Assembly (NCBI RefSeq): GCF_021018895.1
Contig: NC_079376.1
Coordinates: forward strand, 19,792,501-19,856,500
From: Seriola aureovittata
Lineage: Eukaryota > Chordata > Actinopteri > Carangiformes > Carangidae
Reading direction: 5' to 3'
Length of the DNA stretch: 64,000 nt
The translations under genes and the position numbers were made by a program. Under the pieces are notes generated by a model. The model ran no database searches, had not been told where the DNA came from, and saw only the letters and a program-made list of their open reading frames with translations. Shown piece by piece: positions 51,225-63,165 of this stretch. Within the stretch, counting starts at the first letter, position 1; every line of letters starts with the position of its first letter.

Positions 51225-51620
51225 GATATGGGGGCCAAGCAGCCCAGCAGGCCAAAGTTGCCATGGAAACATGTTGTCACTATGTCAAGGGCATGGTCAC
51301 TCACAGCAAGTTTCATGTCAGTTGATTAAAGATTGGCTGAGATATGATTGATGATATGATTGACTGATTTCTTGTTTGACACCTTTACAACCAATTTCGA
51401 TTGGCTGATATGGTTGAATGGTTCCGCAAATCCAGAATCCATGTGAGAATTTCTGTGAGTCTTGGTCTGAAGATCATCTGTGCCAGCTTTGGTAAAGATT
51501 GTTCAAAGGTTGTCCAAGTAGCAGCAAAAACAGCTAGACCAGTTGATTATAACAATAATAATAATAATAATAAGATGATTGTAATGAACACTGCTGCTTG
51601 TTGCGTCTGCTAGCAGGAGC
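51225..51620 (+). repeat. Dispersed repeat with (AAT)7 tail
   Basis: GGCCAAGCAGCCCAGCAGGC, GATTGGCTGATATGG, 'CAGCTTTGGTAAAGATTGTT', then (AAT)n at 51,553-51,573 and 'GTCTGCTAGCAGGAGCC'. The order matches a fish repeat I know that carries an internal AAT array. Class not determined. Confidence 0.45.
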
Positions 51621-51791
51621 CCAGACTTGTTATGTTTTTTCATATGACATCATCTCTTCATGATGAATTATGAACTACACAACAACCTTAACCTTCAGCT
51701 TGACTAATAAAAACATTTTTTCTGGATGACTGTCTCTATGCGAGTGTGTATCTGTAATGCTGATATTAAGACAGAATGAAGTAGAACACCA

Positions 51792-51860
51792 AATTGGATT
51801 TCTTAGCAGCCAGACTGATTATTTAGCAGCTTCAATTAACATGATCCCTCATTAGTGTGT
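51792..51860 (+). promoter_or_regulatory. Conserved-element-like segment, copy 1 of a pair
   Basis: 69 bp aligned without gaps to 56,674-56,742, 58/69 identical. It holds AATTGGATT, GACTGATTA, TCAATTAACATG and CCCTCATTAGTGTGT, that is four ATTA/TAAT-type homeodomain cores. TGTCTGG follows 24 bp further on in both copies. No simple repeat and no transposon motif is present. Function as an enhancer element is inferred. Confidence 0.42.
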
Positions 51861-54800
51861 TCAAGTAGCGTCATGGCATTTTGTGTCTGGTAAGAGCTAA
51901 TTTCTATACATCGTAACTCTATTTCTCATCGTACATGTTAATTCTGTTTCCTAATTTCACTTACTCCATAAATCGCCTGAAGCTGAGACAGGAAACAGGG
52001 GGAGGGAGAGGGGAATGAAACACAACAAATTCCCCAACTAAACTGACCATTTTACTAACAAGGACCTCCTTGTGTTTGTCCTTTCACCCCCACACATCAA
52101 TCACAATGAAAACAGTTTTATAGCAGCATTCACAGATTTTTTGGCCAGGAGAATAAACTGTACAAACAACACTGACATATTATCACCTTTAAAGTTTTTC
52201 CTATAGCGAACATGTTAGCGAACAGTTGCCTATTTTCACATTAAGCAAACATGGAGCAAAATTATCATCCTATGCAGTTTGTCAGTTTTGTTTGTTGCCA
52301 ATATTCACACTTTGGACTACAGCAACTGAGGGAAACATACCACTAGCAGCAAAACCTATTCGACCCTTAAAATGAAGATAACACAGCTTTAAAGTTTTAT
52401 ATATAGTTTTACTTTATATAAAAGAACTATAGTTTATTGCATTTATGAAATTATAGAACTACAAAAAAAACTGTTGATATTTTATTGCTGTTTTTACCTG
52501 TTATAACAAAGGAAAACACCAAACTGAATAGGGGGAAAAAACACTAACATGTGTATAGATAATTTTAAATAAAACTTAACTATGCAGGCCTATTTGAGTC
52601 CTTCTCTTCTTTGTAAAGGATTAAAAAAATAAAAAGTAACCCACTTTGAAATAAATAAAACATATAGTTGCAGACTTTTCTTTTTTTGGATTTATCCATG
52701 GTTAGTTTACCGGGGTCGAAAACTCAAGATTAGTCACCTATCGGCGGCAGGAAGAGGCGGTAAATGTTGCTATATGGAGACATTGTAAGATGTGACGTAT
52801 ATTTTAGTCAGTTATCAGTATCACCTCGATCTCCAAAATATGGACAACAAGGATCTAAGAAAAAATGCTAAAAATCTGTGTAAAGTGATCTGACCTATTG
52901 ATCATGTAAAAATATTGATAGGTGCAGCTTTAAGTTGATAGTGTAACATGAGAGTCTGATATGTGGTGGTACTTTGTAAGCAGCATGTTCACCTTTCTCC
53001 ACACTTTGTCCGCTTCCAAACAACAACACTTCCCGTCACATGTCACTTAACTAACCAATCAGAGGCTAGAAGGACCTAGACTGAGGTAACTTAGAGTAAA
53101 ACTACAGAGATGGGTATAAAGGTCATTGTAACTGTTTTTAAAGATGCGGATGTAAATATTTAAACTTGTAAATATCAGAAAATAATAAACAAAATAAACA
53201 TAAATATGTAAATACTTAACTGTGTGAACATAAATGTGTAAATAATTAACTGGATAAACACATATATATATTTGTAGATAAACTCAAATATAGAGTATGG
53301 ATTAACATCCTTACAGCCTTACAATAGTTGCAGCATCAGAAACATAGTGAGGAGGGACAGTGCTGGTTTCACAGGGTGAAAAATGTAAAAACTGAAGTAA
53401 TAACATGCAGATATGCATGATGAGTATATGGGTAAGAGCCAAGCGCCTTGCTAAAATGCAGCTTGTTAGCATTACTCCAGTAAGTGGTCATTCAGTGTCC
53501 CAGACCACTTTGTATTTTCTTTTATTATTCAGTACCAATTTATTAAGCATTGCACCCTTGCATCATGCACTTCTATAATTGCAGTCATGTCCCTACACAA
53601 GAGTCCTTGTTAGCAGTCCCTCTTATTGTGTTCTGCTGTTTTAAATATCCACTGAATCTCTTGGCTTAAAATTAATTGTGACATCAAGTTATTACATTGT
53701 CACAAGAAAGTTTTGAAAACTTTGACAAAGTGCAAAACGAATCATTAGTGACTCTCACAGGATCTTCTTGGTAAATTTTCTGTATTGCCTCAGACAGTTT
53801 CAGGCAGTTATTTTTGTCGCAACGGTAGCCAATTAAATTCAACTGTAGGTGTTTAGCATTGTGCTGCGATGCATCCCATCCTTCCCAAAAAGAGCAGCGG
53901 AAAATAACCAGCTCTGAAACATGAGCTGTCACAATACATTAAATTAAAGACATCAATGTTTTATAAATTGAACAATAAACTGATTTGGCCCATAAATGAG
54001 CCACCATAGACAACAGTTACACAAAAGTATGATATTTGCCTCCATGTATCCAACTGTGCTGGGATCTTTTATTGAGTCGCCGTTAGATGAACTCAATGCA
54101 GCACCGTGAAGCTCTCAAAGACTTTCAAGAAGTTTCACAACATGTTTCCTGTAGCAGTTCTGCTTTTGGAGGTTTCTAATTCTAAAAAGTCTGGATATCA
54201 AATGAATCAGTTTTTTTTTGTGTATTTCTAATATTAGTTGGCATGCACAAATAGAGTTTCTTCTCTTCCCAAAGAATCAGGGATTTTTGGATGTGCTGAT
54301 GTTGGGTGACTCTCTGCATCTTGAAGCTGCAGATAGCAACACTGTGCATGGTGAAAATGAACTAAAAAGCAACCGCCATATACCTTCTAAGTCACAAGCA
54401 CGTTCCCTGCTATCTTTAAGCTCCACCAGCTCATACCCGCCTTCATCCAATCACAACCGGACACACTGGCCTTTAGCCAATCACTGGTAAGCCGTCAAAC
54501 TTGAAAAGTGCTTTCTCTCTCCGCTGCCATTTCAGCAAAGAAAGACTTTAAAACATTTTGTGACCCACCTCCACCCTTTCAGTGCCTCGACCGTGGATGC
54601 CTGACCTTCTCCAATCAAACCACCACCATTCCCCATGGTTATCCACTTCCTGCCAGGGGGCTAAGCAGCAAAGTCTGTTCATGATGTTCACAACAAATTC
54701 CATTTTATTTCAAATTTCTCATACTCTTTTGTTCCTCTTGTTTGTCCCTCCTGATTGAAAAGGACATTATAAGTCAACGTCATACGCTGTAACTACACTG

Positions 54801-56673
54801 CATCACTGTTGTATGGATGAGGCTGAAGCACAAATCCTTTATTTACTGTTCAAAGATTTGTTTAGCAAAATTTTATGTTGCCACAATCTGAACTGAGAAG
54901 TGGTTTTATGATATATAAACGGATATTTACCAACATTAAAATTACACCTCTTCCTTCTTTACTCCCTTAAAAACCTGTCGTGCTGCACCTGAAAATGAAT
55001 TCATAAATCATTATCTCATTAACTGTGAGACATTAGTATAATTACAGTTTTAGCGTGAACACCAAGAACACCATCATTCTCTGCAGTCTTCTTACACTGT
55101 GTTTTACATGGGCTGTCACTGGGCTATATCTATTGGAATAAACGCTGGATTACACCGCAACACAAATCAGGAAAGGAGCTAAGGCTTTTGGAGTAGCCTA
55201 TATATGTATGGCAAATGGCAGAAGTAATAAAAGGCCATTGGAAGAATTAAAAATTGTAATCCTGTGGAAAGAGACAGAGGAAACCAAAAAAAAAAAAAAG
55301 AGCAACATTTGACAGGCAGTAAAAGTATTTAGAGGAAATCTTTATTTTAAGAACACCTGCAGGAGTATCACTGCTGTCAGAGACTGCTAATCTTCTCAGC
55401 TAGAACCTCTCCTTGCTCAGAGAGGCACTCCGCACATTGGATTTCGTAAGCTTGCTTTAGTGTGCACGCAGTAAAATCAGCAATGAATGGAACCTCAACA
55501 CAGCTCATCTCAGTTCAATTCAAAAATACTTCCTGCAGCAGGGGTATGATATGATATGTTTGCAAACAAAAAAATCTATGTGAAACAATCTAAAGATACG
55601 AATATGATCATGTAAGAAAGGCGCTGAAATGCACAAGGGTTAATGGACGTGGCCAATCCATATCTGTACAACAATATCAAACAGAGGCGATCGAAAATGG
55701 ATTCTTGAGGGCACCAACTTCAGGTAGTCTGAGTTGATACTGAGAAAGTTAAAAAAGAGTGTCCCTTTTTGAGTTTTCATTCACAATCTTTTTTTAGTTT
55801 AGTCTCTCCTATCTTTTGTTAACCAAGTAGCACTGTTGTTAATAACAAACACGGTGACGCTCCAGAGTTGCAGTATATGTGTGGCAGGGTACTGTCGATG
55901 AACAGGAAATGAAAAGTCTTTGGTTTAAATACCAACTGTCCAACATGTTAAGATAAGAACTTGTGGCATATTTGATAACTCGAGGAGGAAGGCGGATGCA
56001 CCTCTGCTCTCCGCCGGTGTTATATCATACTCCAAACCAACAACTCAAAAAGATTTGATAAAGGATTCAAAAGGATTAAGATTTGACAAGTGGCTTCGGA
56101 ACCGGATTCAGATTCAGACAAAATAAATGGACCCATTCCATAATGATGTGTGCTATTATGTACCATGTAATCTCCTAATCGTAGGCTGAGCCTGCTTTTT
56201 GCACAAATTGATGTTTTCCTGACAAAGGCTATAAAAATCGAAATGCTGCATCATTATATTTTTGAGAGCTTGTCTTTGTTCATACTGTTATGGCGCTCAC
56301 TGTACTTCGGGATTTCACCATGAATCTGGGAGAGGATCGTGTTTGAAGACCTCACTGATGCCTGTTTTGATGGGAACTATTTCTTTGGTAGAATATAATC
56401 CTAAAAGTGTCTCAGGTCTGTGGATGATTTTGTTTTGTGAAAAAGTCAAATCTCAAAAGGAGGGTATCTTAAAACCAGGAAGTGCAAAAGCAAAAGTAAA
56501 CAGAGGAGAGGGAATGATCCTCCTATGACCTAGTGGGAGGGGGGTTGACAAAGAGGGAGGGAATGAATGGATGAATGAACACTTGCTTATGTGCTTGTGC
56601 ATTCCTCTACAGTGTGTATGTGTGTGTATGTGACTGTGACGCTAATGTTATGATAGATTGACACAGAGGCTCG
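51861..56673. other. Non-coding stretch, no gene recognised
   Basis: AT-rich. 52,680-52,935 (GGCGGCAGGAAGAGGCGGTA and TTGATAGGTGCAGCTTTAAG) and 52,960-53,120 (TAACCAATCAGAGGCTAGAA) have transposon-like wording without second copies. The open frames at 53.7, 54.2 and 56.3 kb show no domain. Confidence 0.45.
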
Positions 56674-56742
56674 AATTGGATTATTTAGCAGCAGGACTGA
56701 TTAATTACTACCCTCAATTAACATGCACCCTCATTAGTGTGT
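56674..56742 (+). promoter_or_regulatory. Conserved-element-like segment, copy 2 of a pair
   Basis: Partner of 51,792-51,860 in the same orientation. It keeps AATTGGATT, TTAGCAGC, GACTGATTA, TCAATTAACATG and CCCTCATTAGTGTGT, and adds a TTAATTA palindrome in place of TTATTTA. Mismatches cluster in the centre (TTTAGCAGCT against ATTACTACCC) while both outer thirds are nearly unchanged. Confidence 0.42.
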
Positions 56743-57072
56743 GGGTTAGCTTTCTGACTTCCTCTGTCTGGTGTAGGCAACGTTTTTCTAGCTCACACCT
56801 CCCTCCCTGTCTCTCCCTGTCTCTCTCTCTCTCCCTCTCTCCACAGTGTTTTTGACTCTTTCTTCCCTCCAGTGGGTTTCCAGCCAACATCTGTTAATCA
56901 ACTCTGAGTATATGTATGTGTGACTGATGTCTGTTTATGCATGTGCGAGGGCATCGCTGTGTGTGTTCACTTGTGTCCCTATTCTCCGTTCTAATTAAGG
57001 TGATGGTCTGTGAAATCGTTAATTGCTGCCTCTTTGTCCCATCTAAGGTTTTAAGGGGATGTGTCTGTGTAT

Positions 57073-57078
<6 letters not shown>
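56743..57078. other. Non-coding stretch with pyrimidine patch
   Basis: CT-rich at 56,800-56,845; CTAATTAAGG and GTTAATTGC at 56,990-57,030 add to the homeodomain-type sites near copy 2. Confidence 0.4.
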
Positions 57079-57133
<55 letters not shown>

Positions 57134-57134
57134 C
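57079..57134. repeat. (GT)24(GC)4 microsatellite
   Basis: Pure GT run to 57,127 followed by CGCGCGC; an alternating purine-pyrimidine tract that could adopt Z-DNA. Confidence 0.95.
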
Positions 57135-58132
57135 ATGCACGAGTCAGAGTTGGGGAAAAGATGCTTAATGAATTGTTTGTATTTTGTGCAACCATTGGCA
57201 ACCTTGTATCTATTAAAATAGTGTCAGCTTGTGTGGGAAAGATGTCATTCTTTCCACCGAGGATGAAAACACAGGAATGCATCTGCTCATGTTCTCATTC
57301 ACTATACAGCCAAAACAACCACAGTGGGTATTTAAAAACAGGGGACTGAAGCGTGGTGTAGTGGAAAGAGTGGATTCACCTACTAACTACATATAACAAC
57401 ATAGACTTACCTGAGCTACATTTCCAAGAAGTGTTTGTGGTGCATAGCGATTTTCAACGTCTCAGTGTTCGCCAGCAGCAAATAAGTAGCGTAGCAGCAT
57501 GACCAGATGCTAAATCAATATATTTTATACTGGAGTTATGCTTCTCCAAAGACACACGTAAAGCTCTTTGTGAATCTGCCAACCTCCCAGAATTCAACAA
57601 ACATGCTGTGTGGACCTGTACGCCAAGTTGTAAATGTACTACATGCAAGTACTTTCTCTCTGGTGAATCAGAGGATAGGAGGAGTGCAGCTGCAGGATTT
57701 GACAACAGTCATTTTTGAAGTTTCTTTTCTTTAGAAAAACAGAAAAATAGCCACTTAGGGTTTGGTTTTGCTGCTTAGCGTAAAAATAGCTTTCTCCCGG
57801 AAACAATGATTTTCAAAATAGCTCGGCTACTCAGAAGCTACTGGGTAATGCAGTTAAAGGTACGCCACACATGAATTTAACTATTTTGGCAGATTAGACC
57901 TTCAGTATCAGGGCTGTATGGGTGGGTAGAAACTGAACTTGACTGACTACTCTCTTTTGCACCCCTTAGTGCAGGAGCAGTGACGCCTTTATTATCATTA
58001 GTGCATGGAGTCTGGTGACCTCATGTGATTCCATAACTGCTCCACCCTCCTCCAGTCTCAGCAGAGCTCTAATCAGCCAGAATGAGAGAAAAAATTTATG
58101 TGGAGATCCACATTCACAACTTCAAAGTCAGC
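57135..58132. other. Non-coding stretch, no gene recognised
   Basis: No exon-like signal. GTAGTGGAAAGAG (57,358) faintly recalls a pol III A box but no B box follows. Confidence 0.5.
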
Positions 58133-59100
58133 TTGGCTTTCTTATTTAAACATATGCTCAAATATTATCCGCTATAAAAAAAAAAAGAAATGTAAAGAGG
58201 GAGCTGCGCCAGCCTCATGTCCAGAGAGGGATCCACTTTTTAAGAAGGCAACCCTAGCGAAATGTGTGGTCTCAAATATTTATAGTTTAACGTTTAAGGC
58301 TAACTCAAATGCATACGCTTCTGTCCAGCCGGCCTGGGAGCATGACCTCAATATATCTTTGACTGCCTCTCAGTGGAACTGGAACTCAGGATTAAACAAT
58401 ACAAGATTCTAAGTGGAGCATATATTACACCTGCCAGATTATCCAAGATGGATAACAAATACCAAGATTGCGGCAAGGATCATTCCTCCACCTGCTCTGG
58501 GACTGTCCACCTGGTAAAAACGGAGTCAACATATGTAACATCACTACATCACAATGCTGGATTCAAGCTTGAGTACAAAACATTTTATGATGAACAGCAG
58601 ATTCTACTTCCTTTCATTCATTATATCCCGAGTTTAAAAAATGTTTCCGGTTAAAAGCTGCAGTGAGGGACCACAAAAGCTGCAGAAGCAATCATGATGT
58701 GATATTTCTGTTGCAGATAGGTGGCTGCTGAGAACTGTATACACCGTGCTTATTGGCCTAGTTTTGCACTGACCCGAGGAGACACGACAAACAAGCGTCA
58801 CACCTGAAACTGAACAAAGACCTTCAAAAACAGGGACGTCACTTAACAGAGTTATGAATCATGGTGTCATAACTTGCCTTTGAAAAAAAATGAAAAATTA
58901 GATAATCAGTGACTATGAATTGGCTTTAGTCATTGCTTTTCTCTGCCTGATGTTTATATTGTATATTTTATATATTTTGTTATGCAGTATCCGTCTCTAC
59001 ACACCTGTAATTCTGCAGTTGTTCTTTTTAATTTTTAACTCTCTTGTTATCTCTAGTCCGCTGTGACATGACAATTTATCTTCCCTCGTGGGATCAATAA
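58133..59100 (+). mobile_element. L1/Tx1-like LINE, 3' part of ORF2 and 3' UTR (decayed)
   Basis: Plus-strand patches read AWEHDLNISLTASQW (58,334-58,375) and, after a frame change, LRIKQYKILSGAYITPARLS plus KMDNKYQDC (58,380-58,473). In a third frame FLHLLWDCPPGKN is found (about 58,484-58,520). L1-type ORF2 proteins end with 'W..DL...-QYK(I/V)LHR.Y.TP.RL-C..C-(H/L)..W.CP', which fits in order and spacing, with two frameshifts and loss of the second cysteine region. The 3' UTR runs to CTCGTGGGATCAATAAAGTT, a polyadenylation-like end. The insertion is 5'-truncated near 58,130; the RT and endonuclease domains are absent. Confidence 0.72.
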
Positions 59101-59104
59101 AGTT

Positions 59105-59113
59105 TATCTATCC

Positions 59114-59148
<35 letters not shown>

Positions 59149-59155
59149 CATCTAT
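59105..59155 (+). repeat. (ATCT)11 microsatellite forming the LINE tail
   Basis: TATC units with two CATC variants directly follow the AATAAAGTT of the LINE 3' end, as is usual for this tail type. Confidence 0.93.
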
Positions 59156-59389
59156 AAATAATGGTTGTATGTGAATAACTTGAGTGATATTTTGCTAGCT
59201 TGGCAACATAATTTTACTGCTTTACACTGTATGGTATTATCAGAAATAAACATTTCTCCACCAGGATGTGGTGTCTATTAACATTTCTTTCCCTCTCAGA
59301 ATTCCAATCCTTCTTAAGTGCTGAAGGCTGTTGTTTTTTTAACTGATGTGCTAACTGGACTGCACTATCTTAGCCTGGATTGCTGTTTT
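59156..59389. other. Spacer between two LINE remnants
   Basis: AT-rich, nothing recognised; a short poly(T) run (59,331-59,340). Confidence 0.5.
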
Positions 59390-60287
59390 ATGTATTTTTT
59401 TTATTTTACCAGGCAAGACATTAACATTAACAAATTCTCATTTGCGATGATGGCCAGGCAAGTTTCAGAAAACATTTGCAGGCAGGAGGGGGTGGGCAAA
59501 CAAAAAGCAAACAAACAAAAACACAACACAAGAACACAAAGAAAACAAAGAAGAATGACTAATCAAATCAAATACAAGTCAAACAAATTGTTAAAATAAT
59601 CTATAACGAGGCCTTTAAATGAAGTGAGAGAGAATTATTTTGATGGAATGATAACAAGCCAAAGGATGTGTTGGATTTAGGGGCCTTTATTCTGGTGTAA
59701 GAAGAAGACAGTGTATTGTGCTTGGCCACCAAAGTTGGCTGCAATAAATGAGTAAATAAATGAGGGGGCTGAGTATCCAAGTTTAACAGATGAGTGTAAA
59801 CCAGTGTATGTTACGACAAGTATGCAGAGAGGGCCATTTGACCACAGAACACACACTATAATACACAGTGATCTGTATTGAAGACTGGGTCATTTGTAGC
59901 AGATCGAATAGCAGAATGATAAATTGCATCTAGCTTTTGAAGTGTTCCTTTGCTTGCCGACATTAGATTGTGTCCTCATAATCAAACAAGGGAAGTATGG
60001 TCATTTGAAAACGAACATTTGGCAGGAGATGTAAAAGAAGAATGATTTCTATGTAGAAAACCAAGTTTCTCCTTGACCTTCAATTGCAACACAGTAACAT
60101 GATGGGAGACGGACAATGCACTATCTAGCCAGATTCCTAAGTATGCAAGACCATAACCTGGTAAATTTACTGGTAATGTCCAAGGGACAGTGTGTCCCCT
60201 TCTGACCAAACCACATAACTTTCATTGCAAAATATAGAGAAATTTAATAACCGAAACAGTGGTAGTATTATTATTCTCAGCTTTACA
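59390..60287 (-). mobile_element. LINE fragment, C-terminal reverse-transcriptase region (reverse strand)
   Basis: Read on the minus strand, YLGIWLDSALSVSHHVTVLQ followed by KVKEKLGFLHRNHSSF (60,040-60,150) matches the conserved 'YLGI.LD..L.F..H......K.K.K.GFL.RN.S.F' stretch at the end of the RT domain of jockey/I-like non-LTR elements. Further on, patches such as YHSAIRFATNDPVFNT and FGLLSFHQNNSLSL continue the usual order with several frame changes. The 3' end, ACCTGGTAAAATAAAAAAAA in reverse (59,398-59,412), gives a typical 'TTTTATTTTACCAGGCAAG' end. The element is 5'-truncated at about 60,287, immediately beside the satellite. Confidence 0.7.
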
Positions 60288-60288
60288 G

Positions 60289-62024
60289 AGTCCAGCATGA
60301 AACACATCCTAGGCGAGATGTTAGCTGCACACAGCAGCAGAAATGCTATCAGAGTCAACTCGAAATGCATAGGGAGCTTAGCAAAGTGGCAGTAGAGATG
60401 CTAGCAGCTATCCACAGTCCAACATGAAGCACACAGTAGCAGAGATGTTAGCAGTTACTCACAGTCCAACATGAAGCATGTAGCAGAGATGTTAACCGAG
60501 TCCAGCATGAAACATACAGTAGCAGAGATGCTAGCAGCTATTAACAGTCCAACAACAAGCACACAGTAGCAGAGCTGTTATCAGGTACTACTCACAGTCC
60601 AACATGAAGCACACAGTAGCAGAGATGTTAGCAGCTAATCACAGTCCAACATGAAGCACACAGTAGCAGAGATGTTAGCAGTTACTCACAGTCCAACATG
60701 AAGCACACAGTAGCAGAGATGTTAGCAGTTACTCACAGTCCAACATGAAGCACACGGTAGCAGAGATGTTAGCAGCTAATCACAGTCCAACATGAAGCAC
60801 ACAGTAGCAGAGATGTTAGCAGGTACTCACAGTCCAGCATGAAGCACATGGTAGCAGAGATGTTAGCAAAGTCCAACATGAAGCACACAGTAGCAGAGAT
60901 GTTAGCAGCTAATCACAGTCCAACATGAAGCACACAGTAGCAGAGATGTTAGCAGGTACTCACAGTCCAGCATGAAGCACATGGTAGCAGAGATGTTAGC
61001 AAAGTCCAGCATGAAGCACACAGTAGCAGAGATGTTAGCAAAGTCCAGCATGAAGCACACAGTAGCACAGATGTTAGCAAAGTCCAGCATGAAGCACACA
61101 GTAGCAGAGATGTTAGCAGGTACTCACAGTCCAACATGAAGCACACAGTAGCAGAGATGTTAGCAAAGTCCAACATGAAGCACACAGTAGCAGAGATGTT
61201 AGCAGCTATTAACAGTCCAACATGAAGCACACAGTAGCAGAGATGTTAGCAGTTAATCACAGTCCAACATGAAGCACACAGTAGCAGAGATGTTAGCAGT
61301 TACTCACAGTCCAACATGAAGCACGCAGTAGCAGAGATGTTAGCAGCTATTAACAGCCCAACATGAAGCACGCAGTAGCAGAGATGTTAGCAGTTACTCA
61401 CAGTCCAACATGAAGCACACAGTAGCAGAGATGTTAGCAGGTACTCACAGTCCAACATGAAGCACACAGTAGCAGAGATGTTAGCAAAGTCCAACATGAA
61501 GCACACAGTAGCAGAGATGTTAGCAAAGTCCAGCATGAAGCACACAGTAGCAGAGATGTTAGCAGGTACTCACAGTCCAACATGAAGCACACAGTAGCAG
61601 AGATGTTAGCAAAGTCCAACATGAAGCACACAGTAGCAGAGATGTTAGCAGCTATTAACAGTCCAACATGAAGCACACAGTAGCAGAGATGTTAGCAGTT
61701 AATCACAGTCCAACATGAAGCACACAGTAGCAGAGATGTTAGCAGTTACTCACAGTCCAACATGAAGCACGCAGTAGCAGAGATGTTAGCAGCTATTAAC
61801 AGCCCAACATGAAGCACGCAGTAGCAGAGATGTTAGCAGGTACTCACAGTCCAACATGAAGCACACAGTAGCAGAGATGTTAGCAGTTACTCACAGTCCA
61901 ACATGAAGCACACAGTAGCAGAGATGTTAGCAGGTACTCACAGTCCAACATGAAGCACACAGTAGCAGAGATGTTAGCAGGTACTCACAGTCCAACATGA
62001 AGCACACAGTAGCAGAGATGTTAG
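60289..62024. repeat. Satellite of 38 units (47 bp and 39 bp) with 446-bp higher-order period
   Basis: Unit starts (AGTCC, sometimes AGCCC) were counted at 60,289; 60,352; 60,416; 60,463 and so on to 61,989, giving 38 units. Most are 47 bp; nine or so are 39 bp through loss of 8 bp near the unit end; the first few are degenerate (63, 64, 36, 50 bp). The core CAACATGAAGCACACAGTAG is shared by nearly all. Unit tails vary: TTACTCAC, CTATTAAC, CTAATCAC, GTACTCAC, or deleted. 61,081-61,393 is repeated exactly at 61,527-61,839 (offset 446 = 7x47 + 3x39). Open frames on the minus strand (up to 93 codons, MLHVGLL..., CFMLDFANIS) come from the repeat and are not genes. Confidence 0.96.
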
Positions 62025-62815
62025 TTGCATGTTCACCCTAAAGCTGCACATATCACTGTTTGTAAGGTATTTTTTTTGCATGTTGGTAACTTTGGTTTAA
62101 GGATGTTAAAAATGGGAACCTTAGGTAAGCTGCTGATCTTTGGGGTGAGCAGGATGTCAAGAGATCCATTACATATCTGGATTTTATGGTTATATTGTTG
62201 TTTATGAGTTTATCTACATCGCACAGAGATTTAGTGATGCACCCCCTTTTAGGAGGAGGTAAGCAATAAAAGTGAAACACAGAGTTAAAGGTCTCGAGGT
62301 TAACAGATGTTAGTTACAACACCCAGAACAACATACGATATAAGCAGCTCAAGTTCTGTCATTCAGTGAGAGACTTGGTATATTCTACATCAGATCTGTC
62401 CTTCCTGCATGAATAAATCAGCCAAATTGAAGTGTTGACTTGTTGGTCTGATTTGTACACTTTTCCATCTCCCGGTCACAAGAAATCTTTTCACTGTTCT
62501 TACCCAAACAACGGGTCAGTGGTCTCTTAGTGCTTTGGTTTTACAGCCTTTACTGTTCTGGTCAAATATAACTGCTGTCATCAACCTTGCGTCCACCCTC
62601 AGCAGGAAGCTGTTCTCATCAAGCAAGCTCCAATAAACCCACTCTATGCTACATTCCCAGCACCAGGACAGACTGATTTGTGACATTTCAGGTAATATCT
62701 GGACAAAGATCAGGATACTAGACTCAGTTGGAATGTTGGAAAAGTATTTATTTGGAAAAATAGTTGAATGGGGTTGAAGGTGTGTGAAGGGTGAGGGTGG
62801 TGGCAAACTGGGTGT
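62025..62815. other. Non-coding stretch, probably repeat-derived on the right
   Basis: 62,570-62,760 (GCGTCCACCCTCAGCAGGAA, CTCCAATAAACCCACTCTAT, TAATATCTGGACAAAGATCA) uses wording known from fish repeats and may belong to the LTR-like element to the right. Confidence 0.35.
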
Positions 62816-63165
62816 TAGGGGAGAGGTGAAATGGCGTCCGGCCAAATACTGAGGTCAGGGTTAGGGTTATTGTTTTGGGTGTAGTCTGGCAGATGATGGC
62901 TCAAGAGACTGAGGCAAAGAGTTGAACAATCTGGCAAGGAGTGAAGGGTGAGCCGGAGTACTTGAGCTGTAGGCAATGAGTAGATTGCTGTCAGTTGTGC
63001 AGGACCATGAGAGCCAGGAGAGCTAGCCACGGCCACAACACACACATACCCAGGCAAAACAGGGGAGGAGGAGACACAAGGGAGAACAGGGAAGATACGG
63101 GGAAACACAAGGGAAGGGAGAAAAAAAATACTCACAGCTTGAGCCGTGACAAGACTGTTAGACAC
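62816..63165 (-). mobile_element. LTR-like element, copy 3 (reverse)
   Basis: Minus strand: TGTCACGGCTCAAGCTGTGA (63,153 downward), pyrimidine-rich block, GGCCGTGGCTAGCTCTCCTG, then CACCCTTCACTCCTTGCCAG with core TTGCCAGATTGTTC (62,923-62,938). Start and core match copies 1 and 2. The GGGTTAGGGTTA at 62,861 is too short to be a telomeric array. No coding remnant. Confidence 0.45.

Noticed and set aside
57350..57420. tRNA-like A box (GTAGTGGAAAGAG)
   Set aside because: No B box or cloverleaf could be drawn.
60902..61676. Minus-strand open frames with repeated CFMLDFANIS or LLTSLLLCASCW
   Set aside because: They exist only because 39-bp units keep the frame; the 47-bp units shift it, so frames break and no start or flanking gene structure is present.
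60289..62024. CRISPR-like array of regular repeats
   Set aside because: There are no unique spacers: units are contiguous, variable only in 8-bp tails, and the genome is that of an animal.
62861..62874. Telomere-like GGGTTAGGGTTA
   Set aside because: Only two units, inside a G-rich LTR-like fragment.
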